Origin: Limnohabitans sp. Rim8
GTDB taxonomy: Bacteria; Pseudomonadota; Gammaproteobacteria; Burkholderiales; Burkholderiaceae_C
NCBI RefSeq assembly: GCF_945869175.1
Contig: NZ_CAMBNZ010000005.1
Coordinates: 1-64,000, forward strand
Length of the DNA stretch: 64,000 nt
Direction: 5' to 3'
Position 1 is the first letter of the stretch; the number at the start of each line of letters is the position of its first letter. This document shows, one piece after another, positions 36,071 through 45,546 of the stretch. The notes under the pieces were generated by a model. That model was not told the DNA's origin and did no database searches. It saw only the letters and a list, made by a program, of their open reading frames with translations. The position numbers were made by a program, and so were the translations under genes.

Positions 36071-37306
36071 ATGCCCGCCTACCGCTTTGAAGCCCTGCAA
36101 GCCGACGGTGCCACGCGCAAAGGCGTAGTGGAAGCCGACAGCTTGAAATCGGCCCGCACGCAACTGCGCGCCCAATCGCTGGTGCCTCTGGTGGTCGAGG
36201 TCATCTCAGCCGGCACGTCTGACCCCCATTCCAACTTGCCTTGGTGGCAACGCCCGGTGGGTGCAAGCCGCGCTTTCAGCACCAGCCAACGCGCCGTCTG
36301 GACCCGCCAATTGGCAGGTCTGGTCAGCAGCGGCTTGCCGATTGAACGCGCGCTCTCGGCCTTGTCTGATGAGTCCGAACACGACAAACAGCGCCAACTC
36401 ATGGCCGCCATACGCGCCGAAGTCAATTCCGGCAGCAGCCTGGGCCGTGCCTTGGGTCTGCACCCCGGTGAGTTTCCGGCGATTGACCGGGCCGTGATCG
36501 CCGCTGGCGAAGAAAGCGGGCATTTGGGCGATGTGCTGAACCAACTGGCCAACGACCTGGAGGATCAACAGCTCTTGCGCTCTAAACTGTTGTCGGCTTC
36601 GCTTTACCCCGCCATCGTCAGCCTGGTGGCCCTGGCCATCGTGATTTTTTTGGTCACCTCGGTGGTGCCACAGGTGGCGGGTGTGTTTGCCGGCACCAAG
36701 CGCCAGCTGCCTTTACTCACGCTGGCCATGCTGGCCATCAGCGACTTTGTGCGCACATGGGGCTGGCTGGTGATTTTGGCCTTGGCTGGTGGCACTTTCA
36801 GTTTCCGCTTGGCCTTGAAACAAACCGCATTCCGTTTGAAATTTGACGCCGCGTGGTTGCGCCTGCCCTTGATCGGTCGGCTGGCCCGTGGCTACAACAG
36901 TGCCCGCTTTGCCTCCACCTTGGCCATGCTCACAGCTGCGGGGGTGCCCATCCTGAAAGCCCTACAGGCGGCGGCCGACACGCTGTCCAACCAAGCCTTG
37001 CGGGCCGATGCGCTGGAAGCTTTGGTGCGGGTGCGCGAAGGGGCGCCGCTGGGCACCGCCTTGGCACAAAATGCCCGTTTTCCCGGCCTGCTGTCCATGT
37101 TTGCCCGGCTGGGCGAACAGACCGGCCAGCTGCCGGTGATGCTGCAACGGGCGGCCACGCAGTTGTCGTCTGAGGTGCAGCGCCGCGCCATGGCCTTGGC
37201 CACCGTGCTCGAACCCTTGTTGATCGTGGGCATGGGGGGTATGGTCATGTTGATCGTGCTGGCGGTGCTGATGCCGATCATGGAACTCAACCAATGGGTG
37301 AAGTAA
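36071..37306 (+). CDS. gspF: T2SS inner-membrane platform protein GspF
   Basis: 411 aa, two cytoplasmic T2SSF domains (TRQLAGLVSSGLPIERALSA and ASTLAMLTAAGVPILKALQA) and three membrane helices, the last at MGGMVMLIVLAVLMPIM. Last gene of the gsp operon; the next gene starts 15 bp later and is probably read through. Confidence 0.94.
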   Translation: MPAYRFEALQADGATRKGVVEADSLKSARTQLRAQSLVPLVVEVISAGTSDPHSNLPWWQRPVGASRAFSTSQRAVWTRQLAGLVSSGLPIERALSALSDESEHDKQRQLMAAIRAEVNSGSSLGRALGLHPGEFPAIDRAVIAAGEESGHLGDVLNQLANDLEDQQLLRSKLLSASLYPAIVSLVALAIVIFLVTSVVPQVAGVFAGTKRQLPLLTLAMLAISDFVRTWGWLVILALAGGTFSFRLALKQTAFRLKFDAAWLRLPLIGRLARGYNSARFASTLAMLTAAGVPILKALQAAADTLSNQALRADALEALVRVREGAPLGTALAQNARFPGLLSMFARLGEQTGQLPVMLQRAATQLSSEVQRRAMALATVLEPLLIVGMGGMVMLIVLAVLMPIMELNQWVK

Positions 37307-37321
37307 GCCCGAGGAGCACGC

Positions 37322-38221
37322 ATGCCCGCTTCCCTTGAAGGCCAACTCGTCGTCGCGATTTCATCGCGCGCCCTCTTCGACTTTGAAGAAGAAAACCTGG
37401 TGTTCGAGCAAGGCGACGACCGGGCTTACATGAAGTTGCAGCTCGATCGGCTGGAGGCGCCTGCCAAACCGGGCGTGGCTTTCTCTCTCGTGCGCAAGCT
37501 GCTGGCTTTCAACGACGCCGATGCGCAGCGGGTGGAAGTGGTCATCTTGTCGCGCAACGACCCGGTATCGGGCATGCGGGTGTTCCGCTCGGCGCAGCAT
37601 TACGGCCTGCCCATCCAGCGCGGCAGTTTCACCCGAGGTCAGCCACCGTGGCGTTACCTCAAACCACTGAACGCCAACCTCTTTTTGTCCACCCACTTGT
37701 CGGATGTGCGTGCGGCTCTGGGTGCGGGTGTGCCCGCCGCGCAGGTGTACCCGCATTCGGCGCTGGCCTCAGAGGCACACCCCCACGAAGTGCGCATCGC
37801 CTTTGACGGCGATGCGGTGCTGTTCTCTGACGAGGCCGAGCGGGTGTTCCAAGCCGAGGGCCTGTCCGCCTTTCAAGCGCATGAGCGCGACAAGGCGGGA
37901 CAACCCTTGCTGGCCGGCCCGTTCAAGCCCTTGCTGGCGGCCCTGCAGCGGCTTCAGCAAGAAGGCACCCCTGCCATGCGGATCCGCACCGCGCTGGTCA
38001 CAGCCCGCAGCGCCCCGGCCCATGAACGTGCCATCCGCACGCTGATGGACTGGAACATCGAAGTGGACGAAGCCATGTTTTTGGGCGGCTTGCCCAAAGG
38101 CGAATTTCTGCGTGAGTTCGAGCCTGATTTTTTCTTTGATGACCAAACCGGTCACATCGAATCGGCGGCCAAGCATGTCCCTTCGGGGCATGTAGCATCA
38201 GGTGTTTCGAACCCGGACTGA
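37322..38221 (+). CDS. Cytosolic 5'-nucleotidase family (PF06189) protein
   Basis: 299 aa. N-terminus LVVAISSRALFDFEEENLVF and the motifs VEVVILSRNDP, FDGDAVLFSDEAE and DFFFDDQTGHI match the family related to eukaryotic cytosolic 5'-nucleotidase I, which dephosphorylates nucleoside monophosphates. GAGGAG eight bases before ATG. It sits at the end of the gsp operon without an obvious link to secretion, and ends 4 bp from the convergent DUF3299 gene. Confidence 0.85.
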   Translation: MPASLEGQLVVAISSRALFDFEEENLVFEQGDDRAYMKLQLDRLEAPAKPGVAFSLVRKLLAFNDADAQRVEVVILSRNDPVSGMRVFRSAQHYGLPIQRGSFTRGQPPWRYLKPLNANLFLSTHLSDVRAALGAGVPAAQVYPHSALASEAHPHEVRIAFDGDAVLFSDEAERVFQAEGLSAFQAHERDKAGQPLLAGPFKPLLAALQRLQQEGTPAMRIRTALVTARSAPAHERAIRTLMDWNIEVDEAMFLGGLPKGEFLREFEPDFFFDDQTGHIESAAKHVPSGHVASGVSNPD

Positions 38222-38225
38222 GCCT

Positions 38226-38849
38226 TCACTTTTTGTCCGCATACGGTGCCACCATTTTCGCGTCGATCCGGTAACTGGACACTCCCATGTGCGTATCGGT
38301 TTGGGTGGCACTCAAAGGGCCGGTGACCCACAAGGAGTCCATCATGCGAAAACGCTTGGTGGGTTTGTCCAGCACCACATGCACGATCTGGTTGGCGGGC
38401 GGCGGCGGCGAATGCACGCAAGCGCCCAAATAGGGCACGAGCAAAAACTCCTTGGTGCCTTCGGGCAAGTCCTCCAGCGGCACCATGTAACCAGGCAAGC
38501 GCACGCTCTGCCCCAGGATCAGCGGGTTGATGGGCGCGTTGTCCCACATCTTGCGCAATTTTTTAAGTGCCTCATCGGCCCTGGGGTCGTTGTCATTGAG
38601 CGCATTGAGGTTCAGGGCTTTGAGGTCTTTGTAAGGGTCCCAGCCCGCTGGAATCAACTGTTCCCAACCGATGGTGCGCGTCTGTCCGGGCATGCTGGTG
38701 CCGGGCGGTGGGGATTCGCCTGACAAGGCGGGCTGCACCTGAGGCACGGTTGCGCGCACCGTGTCACGCACACTTTGGGCCCAAGCTTGGCCCGCGAGCC
38801 CAAGGCCCAAAACAAACAGCCCCCACTTCATCATGGTGTTGCGTTTCAT
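38226..38849 (-). CDS. DUF3299 family periplasmic protein
   Basis: 207 aa from MKRNTMMKWGLF with a Sec signal peptide ending AWAQ. The core WEQLIPAGWDP, RLPGYMVPLE, FLLVPYLGACVHSPPPP and the GACVH motif define DUF3299. Function unknown. It is the third gene of an ATPase-permease-DUF3299 set; similar sets in other bacteria are linked to zinc, which the His-rich permease loop here would fit. Confidence 0.82.
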   Translation of the reverse strand: MKRNTMMKWGLFVLGLGLAGQAWAQSVRDTVRATVPQVQPALSGESPPPGTSMPGQTRTIGWEQLIPAGWDPYKDLKALNLNALNDNDPRADEALKKLRKMWDNAPINPLILGQSVRLPGYMVPLEDLPEGTKEFLLVPYLGACVHSPPPPANQIVHVVLDKPTKRFRMMDSLWVTGPLSATQTDTHMGVSSYRIDAKMVAPYADKK

Positions 38850-38865
38850 CCCTGATCCTTTTTGT

Positions 38866-40164
38866 TCATACCCGTGGCGACAAGCCATCGGCCAAGGACA
38901 AGCGGTAAGCCCGCCAGGCCGGCCCCAAACTGGCCAACAAACCGGCCAATAAAACACCGACAGCCAAAGCCCATTGTGTGGGCAAAGGCATGGCCAATTG
39001 CAAGCGGATACCCAGCGACTGCTGCAGCCAAGGCGTGGCCAAGGCCATCCCCGCATGGGCCAACAGCACACCCAAGAAAACGCCTGAACAGGTGACCCAT
39101 AAGCCTTCGAGTGTGAGCAGGCTCAGGACATGGCGCGGCGCAGCCCCCACGGCGCGCAGCACCGCCAGTTCGCGGCGGCGCTCGTTCAGGCCCGCCAGCA
39201 CCACCGCCATGAGCGAGACCACACTCACCAACGCCACCAAAGCCGAGACAGCAAGCAAGGCATTCTCACCCAAGCCCAGCACCGACCATAACTCACCCAG
39301 AGCCACGCCGGGCATGACGCCCATCAGGGCTTCTGCTTCGTAGAGATTCACAAAGCGCTGCACATTGAATACCGCCGCCCGGCTTTTCAGGCCCACCAGG
39401 GCAGCCGTGACTTCTTCGGGCTGCAAATTGAATTTGCGCGCCTGATCGGCCGGGATTTGCCCACCCGGCATGGGCGTGCCCGCGACCCAGCCCAGGTGCA
39501 AGGCCTCCAGCGCTTGCAGGCTCACATGCACTGTTCGGTCCACCGGGGTGCCCGTGGGCGCCAGAATACCGACCACCTTGAAGGGCTTGTCGGCGTGCTC
39601 GTCGGTCTGCTGACCTTCCTGGTCATGGCCATGATCGTCGTGCAGCCCATGGCCCAGGGTGATGCTCTGGCCCAGGCCGTAACCCATTTGATGTGCCACC
39701 TCGGCGCCAATCACCGCCTCGTACAAACCGTCAAGGGTGTCTGCAAACACCGCGCCGTGTTGCAAGACCAGCGGCTGTTTGTCGCCATAGGCAAAGTGCT
39801 GAAAATAGGCGGGCGTGGTGCCCATCACGGGAAACCCCCGGTGCGAGTCCCCCAGGCTCAAGGGCACAACCCAGGACACGGAGCGGTGCTGTGCCAGTTG
39901 GCGCACGCTGTCCATGGACATGCTTTGCGGAACGCTGCCGATGTGAAACACAGAAAACAACATCAACTGCACCGGGCTGCTGCGTGCCCCCACGATCAAG
40001 TCGACGCCGCTGACCGATTGCGAAAAACTGCTGCGAATGTCGTGGCGCAGGCGCTCCAGCGTCCACAACAATGCGGTGGCCAGCGCCAGCGACACCACCA
40101 CCCACACCAAGGTGCTGCGTCGGTTCCAGGCGCTTTGCCGGGCGATGCTCAGCAGTCTGTTCAT
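38866..40164 (-). CDS. FtsX/MacB-type ABC transporter permease with His-rich loop
   Basis: 432 aa. One N-terminal membrane helix (TLVWVVVSLALATALLWTL), a large periplasmic domain with VSGVDLIVGARSSPVQLML, and three C-terminal helices of the FtsX domain (NERRRELAVLRAVGAAPRHV between them). The periplasmic part contains HGLHDDHGHDQEGQQTDEHA, suggesting metal binding. Overlaps the ATPase stop by ATGA and is followed 16 bp later by DUF3299. MacB-type systems move substrates or lipoproteins mechanically; this one's cargo is unknown. Confidence 0.85.
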   Translation of the reverse strand: MNRLLSIARQSAWNRRSTLVWVVVSLALATALLWTLERLRHDIRSSFSQSVSGVDLIVGARSSPVQLMLFSVFHIGSVPQSMSMDSVRQLAQHRSVSWVVPLSLGDSHRGFPVMGTTPAYFQHFAYGDKQPLVLQHGAVFADTLDGLYEAVIGAEVAHQMGYGLGQSITLGHGLHDDHGHDQEGQQTDEHADKPFKVVGILAPTGTPVDRTVHVSLQALEALHLGWVAGTPMPGGQIPADQARKFNLQPEEVTAALVGLKSRAAVFNVQRFVNLYEAEALMGVMPGVALGELWSVLGLGENALLAVSALVALVSVVSLMAVVLAGLNERRRELAVLRAVGAAPRHVLSLLTLEGLWVTCSGVFLGVLLAHAGMALATPWLQQSLGIRLQLAMPLPTQWALAVGVLLAGLLASLGPAWRAYRLSLADGLSPRV

Positions 40165-40850
40165 GAGCGCACCTCCACTTGCTGCATGTCGGGCAATGAC
40201 CACCGCACATCAAAGTGCATCGCCTGTTGCTCGTCGTGGCTCACGCACACCAAGGTGCTGCCCGCGTCGCGTGCGGCCTGCAGCAGCAAGTCCATGAAGC
40301 TCTGGCGCAAGGCGGAGTCGAGCGCCGAAGTGGGCTCGTCGGCCAGGATCAGTTCGGGCTGCCCCATCAAGGCGCGGGCAGCGGCCACGCGCTGCTGCTG
40401 ACCTACCGACAAGGCGTCGGCGCGGCGGCTCCACAGAGCTTCGGGCAAGCCCATGCGCTGCAACCAGCTTTGGGCCGCAGCCTCGGGGCCACCTGCGGCC
40501 TGGCATCGTTCGCGGCGCAATTTGGAAAAGCGGCAAGGCAGTGTCACATTGTCCAGCACGCTCAGGTAAGGCAGCAAATTGAACTGCTGAAACATCACGC
40601 CCACATGGTCGGCCCGAAAGGTGTCGCGATGGCCACCCTTCAAGGCCCCCCAGTCCTGCCCCAACAAGGCCACGCGGCCTTGGTTGGGCGACAAAACACC
40701 CGCCAACAAGCCCAGCAAAGTGCTCTTGCCACAACCACTGGGGCCATGCAAAAAAACAGTCTGGCCACGTTCCACATGCAAACGCCCCAGCACCAGTGTG
40801 TCAGGCCCCCCCAGAGTCCAGGCAAAGCGCAATGGCTCGATGTCGATCAC
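40161..40850 (-). CDS. ABC transporter ATP-binding protein (LolD/MacB type)
   Basis: 229 aa. Walker A HGPSGCGKSTLLGLL, Q-loop FQQFNLLPYLSVLDNV, signature LSVGQQQRVAAARALM and Walker B LILADEPTSALDS. Paired with the downstream permease. 35 bp after the EamA gene, so possibly cotranscribed with it. Confidence 0.9.
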   Translation of the reverse strand: MIDIEPLRFAWTLGGPDTLVLGRLHVERGQTVFLHGPSGCGKSTLLGLLAGVLSPNQGRVALLGQDWGALKGGHRDTFRADHVGVMFQQFNLLPYLSVLDNVTLPCRFSKLRRERCQAAGGPEAAAQSWLQRMGLPEALWSRRADALSVGQQQRVAAARALMGQPELILADEPTSALDSALRQSFMDLLLQAARDAGSTLVCVSHDEQQAMHFDVRWSLPDMQQVEVRS

Positions 40851-40885
40851 TCAGTTCTCCCTGTTGAGCAGAGCAATATACCCCG

Positions 40886-41836
40886 TCAATCGGGCACAAC
40901 GGTCTTTCTGCTGCTTTCCCTGCGGGCAATCCAGACGGTAGAGCCCAAGATGACCAAGGCCCCGGCCCAAGTCCATTCGCTGGGCACATCGCCAAACACC
41001 AGCCAACCCAAGACCGAGGCCCAGACCAGGTCGAGAAAGCGCAGCGACTGGGTGGCCGAGATCTCGGACAGCGCGAACGCCCGCGTCAGGCTGTAGTGGG
41101 CCAAGGTGCCCAGCACCCCGGTGGCTGCAAAACCCAGCCATTGAACAGGCGTGGGCATTTGCCAGTGTGGCAAGGCCATTGGCAAGCTGAGCACGGTCAC
41201 GGTGATGGCTTGCCACAGCACGATGACGCCGGGTTTCTCGTACCGGGTCAGGGCTTTGGTGATGAGAAAAGAAGCCGCAAAAACCGGCGACGAAGCCAGC
41301 ATCACCAGGTTGTACCAACCGCCATCCCCGGACATCTTGGGCAAGACCACCACCAACACGCCGGCAAACCCAATGATGGCGGCGATCCAGCGGTCTTTGC
41401 GCATGGGTTCACCCAAAAACCAGGCCGCGCCAATCATGATGAAAATCGGCCCGGTAAAACCAATGGCCGTCATGTCGGCCAAGGAAATCTTGGGCAGGGC
41501 TGTGAACCACAAAATAAGGCCCAAGGTGTGCACCCCGCCGCGCCAAAACTGCCCTGCCATGTTCACCGGCATGTAGGCGCGCCAGCCATCACGAAACACC
41601 CAGGGCAAGATCACCAACAGGCCGAACAAGTACCGCAAGAACTGCGACTGGTAAACGTCCAATTGCAAAGTCAATTCACGGGCGACGGTGTTGAGCAGGG
41701 AAAAAAGCAAGCCACCCAAAACCATCCAGACCATGCCTTGTACCGCCAGGGGCCAAGACGAAAAAGCACGGCTACTACGGTGCTGCGCCAAGCGCCACAG
41801 GCGAGGGATGGAGAAAAAGGCTTTGCGCGGTTTCAT
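40886..41836 (-). CDS. EamA/DMT-family transporter
   Basis: 316 aa with about ten predicted membrane helices in two EamA repeats (MVWMVLGGLLFSLLNTVA and SSPVFAASFLITKALTRYE). The repeat ends (ISLADMTAIGFTGPIFIMIG; ISATQSLRFLDLVWASVLGW) are typical of RhaT/EamA permeases. Substrate unknown. It may head the ABC/DUF3299 transcript. Confidence 0.85.
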   Translation of the reverse strand: MKPRKAFFSIPRLWRLAQHRSSRAFSSWPLAVQGMVWMVLGGLLFSLLNTVARELTLQLDVYQSQFLRYLFGLLVILPWVFRDGWRAYMPVNMAGQFWRGGVHTLGLILWFTALPKISLADMTAIGFTGPIFIMIGAAWFLGEPMRKDRWIAAIIGFAGVLVVVLPKMSGDGGWYNLVMLASSPVFAASFLITKALTRYEKPGVIVLWQAITVTVLSLPMALPHWQMPTPVQWLGFAATGVLGTLAHYSLTRAFALSEISATQSLRFLDLVWASVLGWLVFGDVPSEWTWAGALVILGSTVWIARRESSRKTVVPD

Positions 41837-41886
41837 GCGCAGCCTGAGGGCTTGAGGTCAATCACCCAACCATCTTAGGCCCAGTC

Positions 41887-41905
41887 AGCGACCCACGGGG
41901 TCGCT
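41887..41905 (-). terminator. Possible hairpin terminator after htpX
   Basis: AGCGACCC / GGGTCGCT, perfect 8-bp stem with loop ACG, 14 bp beyond the htpX stop. No T run on the minus strand, so weak. Confidence 0.4.
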
Positions 41906-41918
41906 TGGGTTACGTCAT

Positions 41919-42797
41919 TCAGCGCTCAGCGCTGTTTTGCAAAGCGGCAATGCGCTCTTCGATCGGTGGGTGGGTGCTGAACAACTGACCAATGCCACCG
42001 GCAATGCCCATGGCCGCCATGGTCTTGGGCAATTCGGCCGTGTGCACACCACCCAAACGGGCCAAAGCGTTGATCATCGGCTGCTTGCGACCCATCAATT
42101 GGGCAGCGCTGGCATCGGCTCGAAACTCGCGCTGACGGCTGAACCAGGCCACAATGATCGCGGCCACAAAGCCCAGCAGGATGTCCATCACGATGGTAGT
42201 GATGTAGTAGCCCATGCCAGGGCCTGTGTTTTCTTCGTCGTTTTTGCGCAAAAAGCTGTCCACGGCATAACCCACAATGCGCGAGATGAAGACCACAAAG
42301 GTGTTCATCACGCCCTGGATCAGGGTCATGGTGACCATGTCACCGTTGGCAATGTGCGCCACTTCATGGGCGAGCACGGCCTCAATTTCTTCGTGGGTCA
42401 TGTTTTGCAGCAAACCTGTGGACACGGCCACCAAGGCCGAATCGCGGAATGCGCCAGTTGCAAAGGCGTTCGGATCGCCTTCAAAAATACCAACTTCGGG
42501 CATGCCGATGCCCGATTTGTCAGCCAGTTTGCGCACGGTGTCCACGATCCATGCTTCGTCTGCATTGGCCGGTTGGGCGATGACTTGAACGCCCGATGAC
42601 CACTTGGCCAAGGGTTTGCTGATGAGCAAAGAAATGATGGCACCGCCAAAACCCATGATCAGCGCAAAGCCCAGCAAAGCGCCCAGGTTCAGGCCGTTGG
42701 CCGTCAAAAAGCGGTTGACGCCCAGCAAATTGGCAACGATCCCCAACACCAGCACCACGGCCAGGTTGGTCATGACAAAAAGAAAAATGCGTTTCAT
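41919..42797 (-). CDS. htpX: Membrane protease HtpX
   Basis: 292 aa zinc metalloprotease in inner-membrane quality control. Zinc motif HEVAH at residues 144-148, two N-terminal and two central membrane helices ([20 protein letters not shown]), and the conserved [14 protein letters not shown]. Family proteins start MKRIFLF, so 42797 was chosen over a GTG at 42815. Confidence 0.95.
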   Translation of the reverse strand: MKRIFLFVMTNLAVVLVLGIVANLLGVNRFLTANGLNLGALLGFALIMGFGGAIISLLISKPLAKWSSGVQVIAQPANADEAWIVDTVRKLADKSGIGMPEVGIFEGDPNAFATGAFRDSALVAVSTGLLQNMTHEEIEAVLAHEVAHIANGDMVTMTLIQGVMNTFVVFISRIVGYAVDSFLRKNDEENTGPGMGYYITTIVMDILLGFVAAIIVAWFSRQREFRADASAAQLMGRKQPMINALARLGGVHTAELPKTMAAMGIAGGIGQLFSTHPPIEERIAALQNSAER

Positions 42798-42866
42798 GTT
42801 GAGTTTCACTTTCACCCGAAAGACGCGGGCACGTTGGAACGGATATTAGGGGGTCCGAATCCAAAA

Positions 42867-43697
42867 TCAAGCCGGGGGTTCGATTTCCGAATTGGCGTAC
42901 GGTTTTTCAGGGGCGGCAGTCCAGCGGCGCGGGCGAAACACGCTCGCATCGCGATAAAAGGCGGGGTCCTCGTTGGCAGGCCACCAGCCGGGCACACCCA
43001 ACAAAGGCAAGGGGCTGAAGGGTTTGCTGGCCAGTTTGTCCGGCGACAGGTCTTGCGCCAGCCAGGCATCAAGATCGGCCGCACCCACCTCTTGCGGCAC
43101 CCGCCACAGGTGCACGGTGATCGATTTGTAAGGCTGCACGGCTTTCTCAAGCGCGGCATGGCCAAAGGCCCACAGGCGGGTGTGCGCCCATTGGGCACGC
43201 CCATCGACCAAAGCCTCGGTCCACCGGTGTTCGGTCAATGCGGTCCACAACGCGTCCGAAGGCTGAATAAGCCAAGCGTTTTCGTCGAACACGGTGGCTG
43301 CGTCTCGCACCGGACCGCGCTCTTGGCCCACGCCGGCACGGGCGATCTCGCTGGCCTGCAATTGGTTCAAACGCTTTTTGGCCAGCGGGAAGTGCATCCA
43401 GCACAAAGCATTGAAGAAGTCGTGCAAACCCTCGCGGGTGGGCACCTGGCCGTGGGCAAAGATGAAGTCTTCGTAGGCCTGACCCTCGGGCAAGTCGGCT
43501 TGCGGCACGAAGCGCACGGGCAGGTGGTCACGCGCTTGATTCAAGGCTTGAGCTTGAGGGCAACCGGCAGCGACTTGCTGGGCGATGGGTTTGCCCAAGG
43601 CCCGCCAGTCGGCCAGCCAAGGGGCTTGCCAATCGATGTCGGGCACGCTCAGGGCAGATGACGGGACGCACCTGCGCCCCGTCCGGTTCGGATTCAC
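42867..43697 (-). CDS. DUF3025 domain protein
   Basis: 276 aa from a GTG 8 bp after the pyrC stop. DUF3025 motifs: YEDFIFAHGQVPTREGLHDF, FFNALCWMHFPLAKKRLN, RDAATVFDENA and LLGVPGWWPANED. Function unknown. Likely cotranscribed with pyrC; a later start is possible since the first ~15 residues are not conserved-looking. Confidence 0.83.
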   Translation of the reverse strand: MNPNRTGRRCVPSSALSVPDIDWQAPWLADWRALGKPIAQQVAAGCPQAQALNQARDHLPVRFVPQADLPEGQAYEDFIFAHGQVPTREGLHDFFNALCWMHFPLAKKRLNQLQASEIARAGVGQERGPVRDAATVFDENAWLIQPSDALWTALTEHRWTEALVDGRAQWAHTRLWAFGHAALEKAVQPYKSITVHLWRVPQEVGAADLDAWLAQDLSPDKLASKPFSPLPLLGVPGWWPANEDPAFYRDASVFRPRRWTAAPEKPYANSEIEPPA

Positions 43698-43705
43698 GCT
43701 GTGGC

Positions 43706-44743
43706 TCAGGGGTTCACCATCCGCCAGGGCAGGCTTTCACCCGAGCGCAGCGGCTTGAGCTCGGCCTCCCCAAAAGCAAAGCTTTCGGCCGGTGTCCAGC
43801 TTTCGCGGCGCAGCGTGACGGTGCCGCTGTTGCGCGGCAGGCCATAAAAGTCAGCGCCGAAGAAACTGGCAAAACCCTCGAGTTGGCCCAAGGCACCGGC
43901 TTGGTCAAAGGCCTCGGCGTACAGCTCAATGGCCGCGTGCGCGGTGTAGCAACCCGCGCAACCGCTGGCGTGTTCTTTGAGGTGGGCTGGATGCGGGGCA
44001 CTGTCGGTCCCCAAAAAGAACCGGGCGTTGCCGCCGGTGGCCGCTTGCACCAGGGCCAGCCGGTGCGTCTCGCGCTTGAGCACGGGAAGGCAATAGTAAT
44101 GCGGACGCATGCCCCCCAAAAACAGGGCATTGCGGTTGTACAGCAGGTGGTGGGCGGTGATGGTCGCGCCCAGGTTCGCGTCGCCTGCGGCCACGTACTG
44201 CGCGGCTTCTTTCGTGGTGATGTGCTCCATCACGATTTTGAGGCCCGGAAAGTCGCGGCGCAGGGGGATCAATTGCTGCTCAATGAACACGGCTTCGCGG
44301 TCAAACAGATCGATGTCGGAGGAGGTGACCTCGCCGTGCACCAGCAGCAGCACACCTTCGCGTTGCATGGCTTCGAGCACGGGGTAGATCTTGCGCAAAT
44401 CGGTCACACCCGCGTCGCTGTTGGTGGTGGCACCCGCCGGGTACAGCTTGCAGGCCACCACGCCAGCGGCTTTGGCGCGGGCGATTTCGGCCGGGGCCAA
44501 GTTGTCGGTCAGGTACAGCGTCATCAAAGGCTCAAAGCTCAAGCCATGGGGCACAGCGGCCAGGATGCGCGCCTTGTAGGCCAAGGCCTGTTCGGCAGTG
44601 GTCACCGGCGGCTTGAGGTTGGGCATGATGACCGCGCGGCCAAACTGCGCGGCGGTGTGGGGCACCACCACGCTCAGGGCGGCGCCGTCGCGCACGTGCA
44701 GATGCCAGTCGTCAGGGCGGGTGAAGGTGATTTCTTGAGTCAT
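43706..44743 (-). CDS. pyrC: Dihydroorotase
   Basis: Class II dihydroorotase of pyrimidine synthesis, 345 aa. Metal ligands H14/H16 in [10 protein letters not shown], the carbamylated lysine K99 in [11 protein letters not shown], later His in EHITTKEAA and HHLLYNRN, and active-site Asp in FLGTDSAPH. No clear ribosome site precedes the ATG. Starts 33 bp after the amino-acid ABC ATPase stop, on the same strand. Confidence 0.96.
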   Translation of the reverse strand: MTQEITFTRPDDWHLHVRDGAALSVVVPHTAAQFGRAVIMPNLKPPVTTAEQALAYKARILAAVPHGLSFEPLMTLYLTDNLAPAEIARAKAAGVVACKLYPAGATTNSDAGVTDLRKIYPVLEAMQREGVLLLVHGEVTSSDIDLFDREAVFIEQQLIPLRRDFPGLKIVMEHITTKEAAQYVAAGDANLGATITAHHLLYNRNALFLGGMRPHYYCLPVLKRETHRLALVQAATGGNARFFLGTDSAPHPAHLKEHASGCAGCYTAHAAIELYAEAFDQAGALGQLEGFASFFGADFYGLPRNSGTVTLRRESWTPAESFAFGEAELKPLRSGESLPWRMVNP

Positions 44744-44776
44744 GGAGAGTATTGTCGCAAACCTCGAAACCTCGCC

Positions 44777-45532
44777 TCAATGCCCCAAAATTTTGGACAG
44801 AAAGTCTTGTGCCCGGTCGGTCTGAGGTGAGTCAAAGAACTGCTGCGGAGGCGCTTGTTCAACCACTTGGCCTTGATCCATGAAAATGACGCGGTCAGCC
44901 ACGGCCTTGGCAAAGCCCATTTCATGCGTCACGCACAGCATGGTCATGCCCTGGCCGGTCAGCTCGATCATCACGTCCAGCACTTCCTTGATCATCTCGG
45001 GGTCCAGCGCCGAAGTGGGCTCATCGAACAGCATGATCTTGGGTGTGAGACACAGCGCACGCGCAATGGCCACGCGTTGCTGCTGCCCGCCGGACAATTG
45101 CAAGGGGTACTTATGGGCATGCTCCGAAATGCGCACACGCTCGAGCTGCACCATGGCTTTGTCCACCGCTTCCTTGCGCGGCATCTTGGCCACCCAAGTG
45201 GGCGACAAAATCAGGTTTTCCAAGACCGTCAGGTGCGGGAACAGGTTGAACTGCTGGAACACCATGCCCACCTCGCGGCGCACTTTGTCAATACCTTTGA
45301 GATCATCACCCAGCAAGGTGCCATCCACGGTCAGCGTGCCTTCTTGGTATTCCTCGAGGGCGTTGATGCAACGGATCAGGGTGGACTTACCCGAGCCCGA
45401 AGGACCGCAAATGACGACTTTTTCGCCTTTGGCAAATTGCAGGTTCACATCGCGCAGCACATGGTAGCCATTGCTGGCATACCACTTGTTCACGCCTTTG
45501 AATTCAATCAGGGGGGTAGCGTTGGAGGTCAT
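44777..45532 (-). CDS. aapP: General L-amino-acid ABC transporter ATPase AapP-type
   Basis: 251 aa from ATG 45532 (a TTG at 45550 extends it). Walker A CGPSGSGKSTLIRCIN, Q-loop FQQFNLFPHLTVLENL, signature LSGGQQQRVAIARALC, Walker B IMLFDEPTSALDP. Polar-amino-acid uptake class. Last gene of the J-Q-M-P operon. Confidence 0.88.
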   Translation of the reverse strand: MTSNATPLIEFKGVNKWYASNGYHVLRDVNLQFAKGEKVVICGPSGSGKSTLIRCINALEEYQEGTLTVDGTLLGDDLKGIDKVRREVGMVFQQFNLFPHLTVLENLILSPTWVAKMPRKEAVDKAMVQLERVRISEHAHKYPLQLSGGQQQRVAIARALCLTPKIMLFDEPTSALDPEMIKEVLDVMIELTGQGMTMLCVTHEMGFAKAVADRVIFMDQGQVVEQAPPQQFFDSPQTDRAQDFLSKILGH

Positions 45533-45546
45533 AGAAGGTCTTTCGT

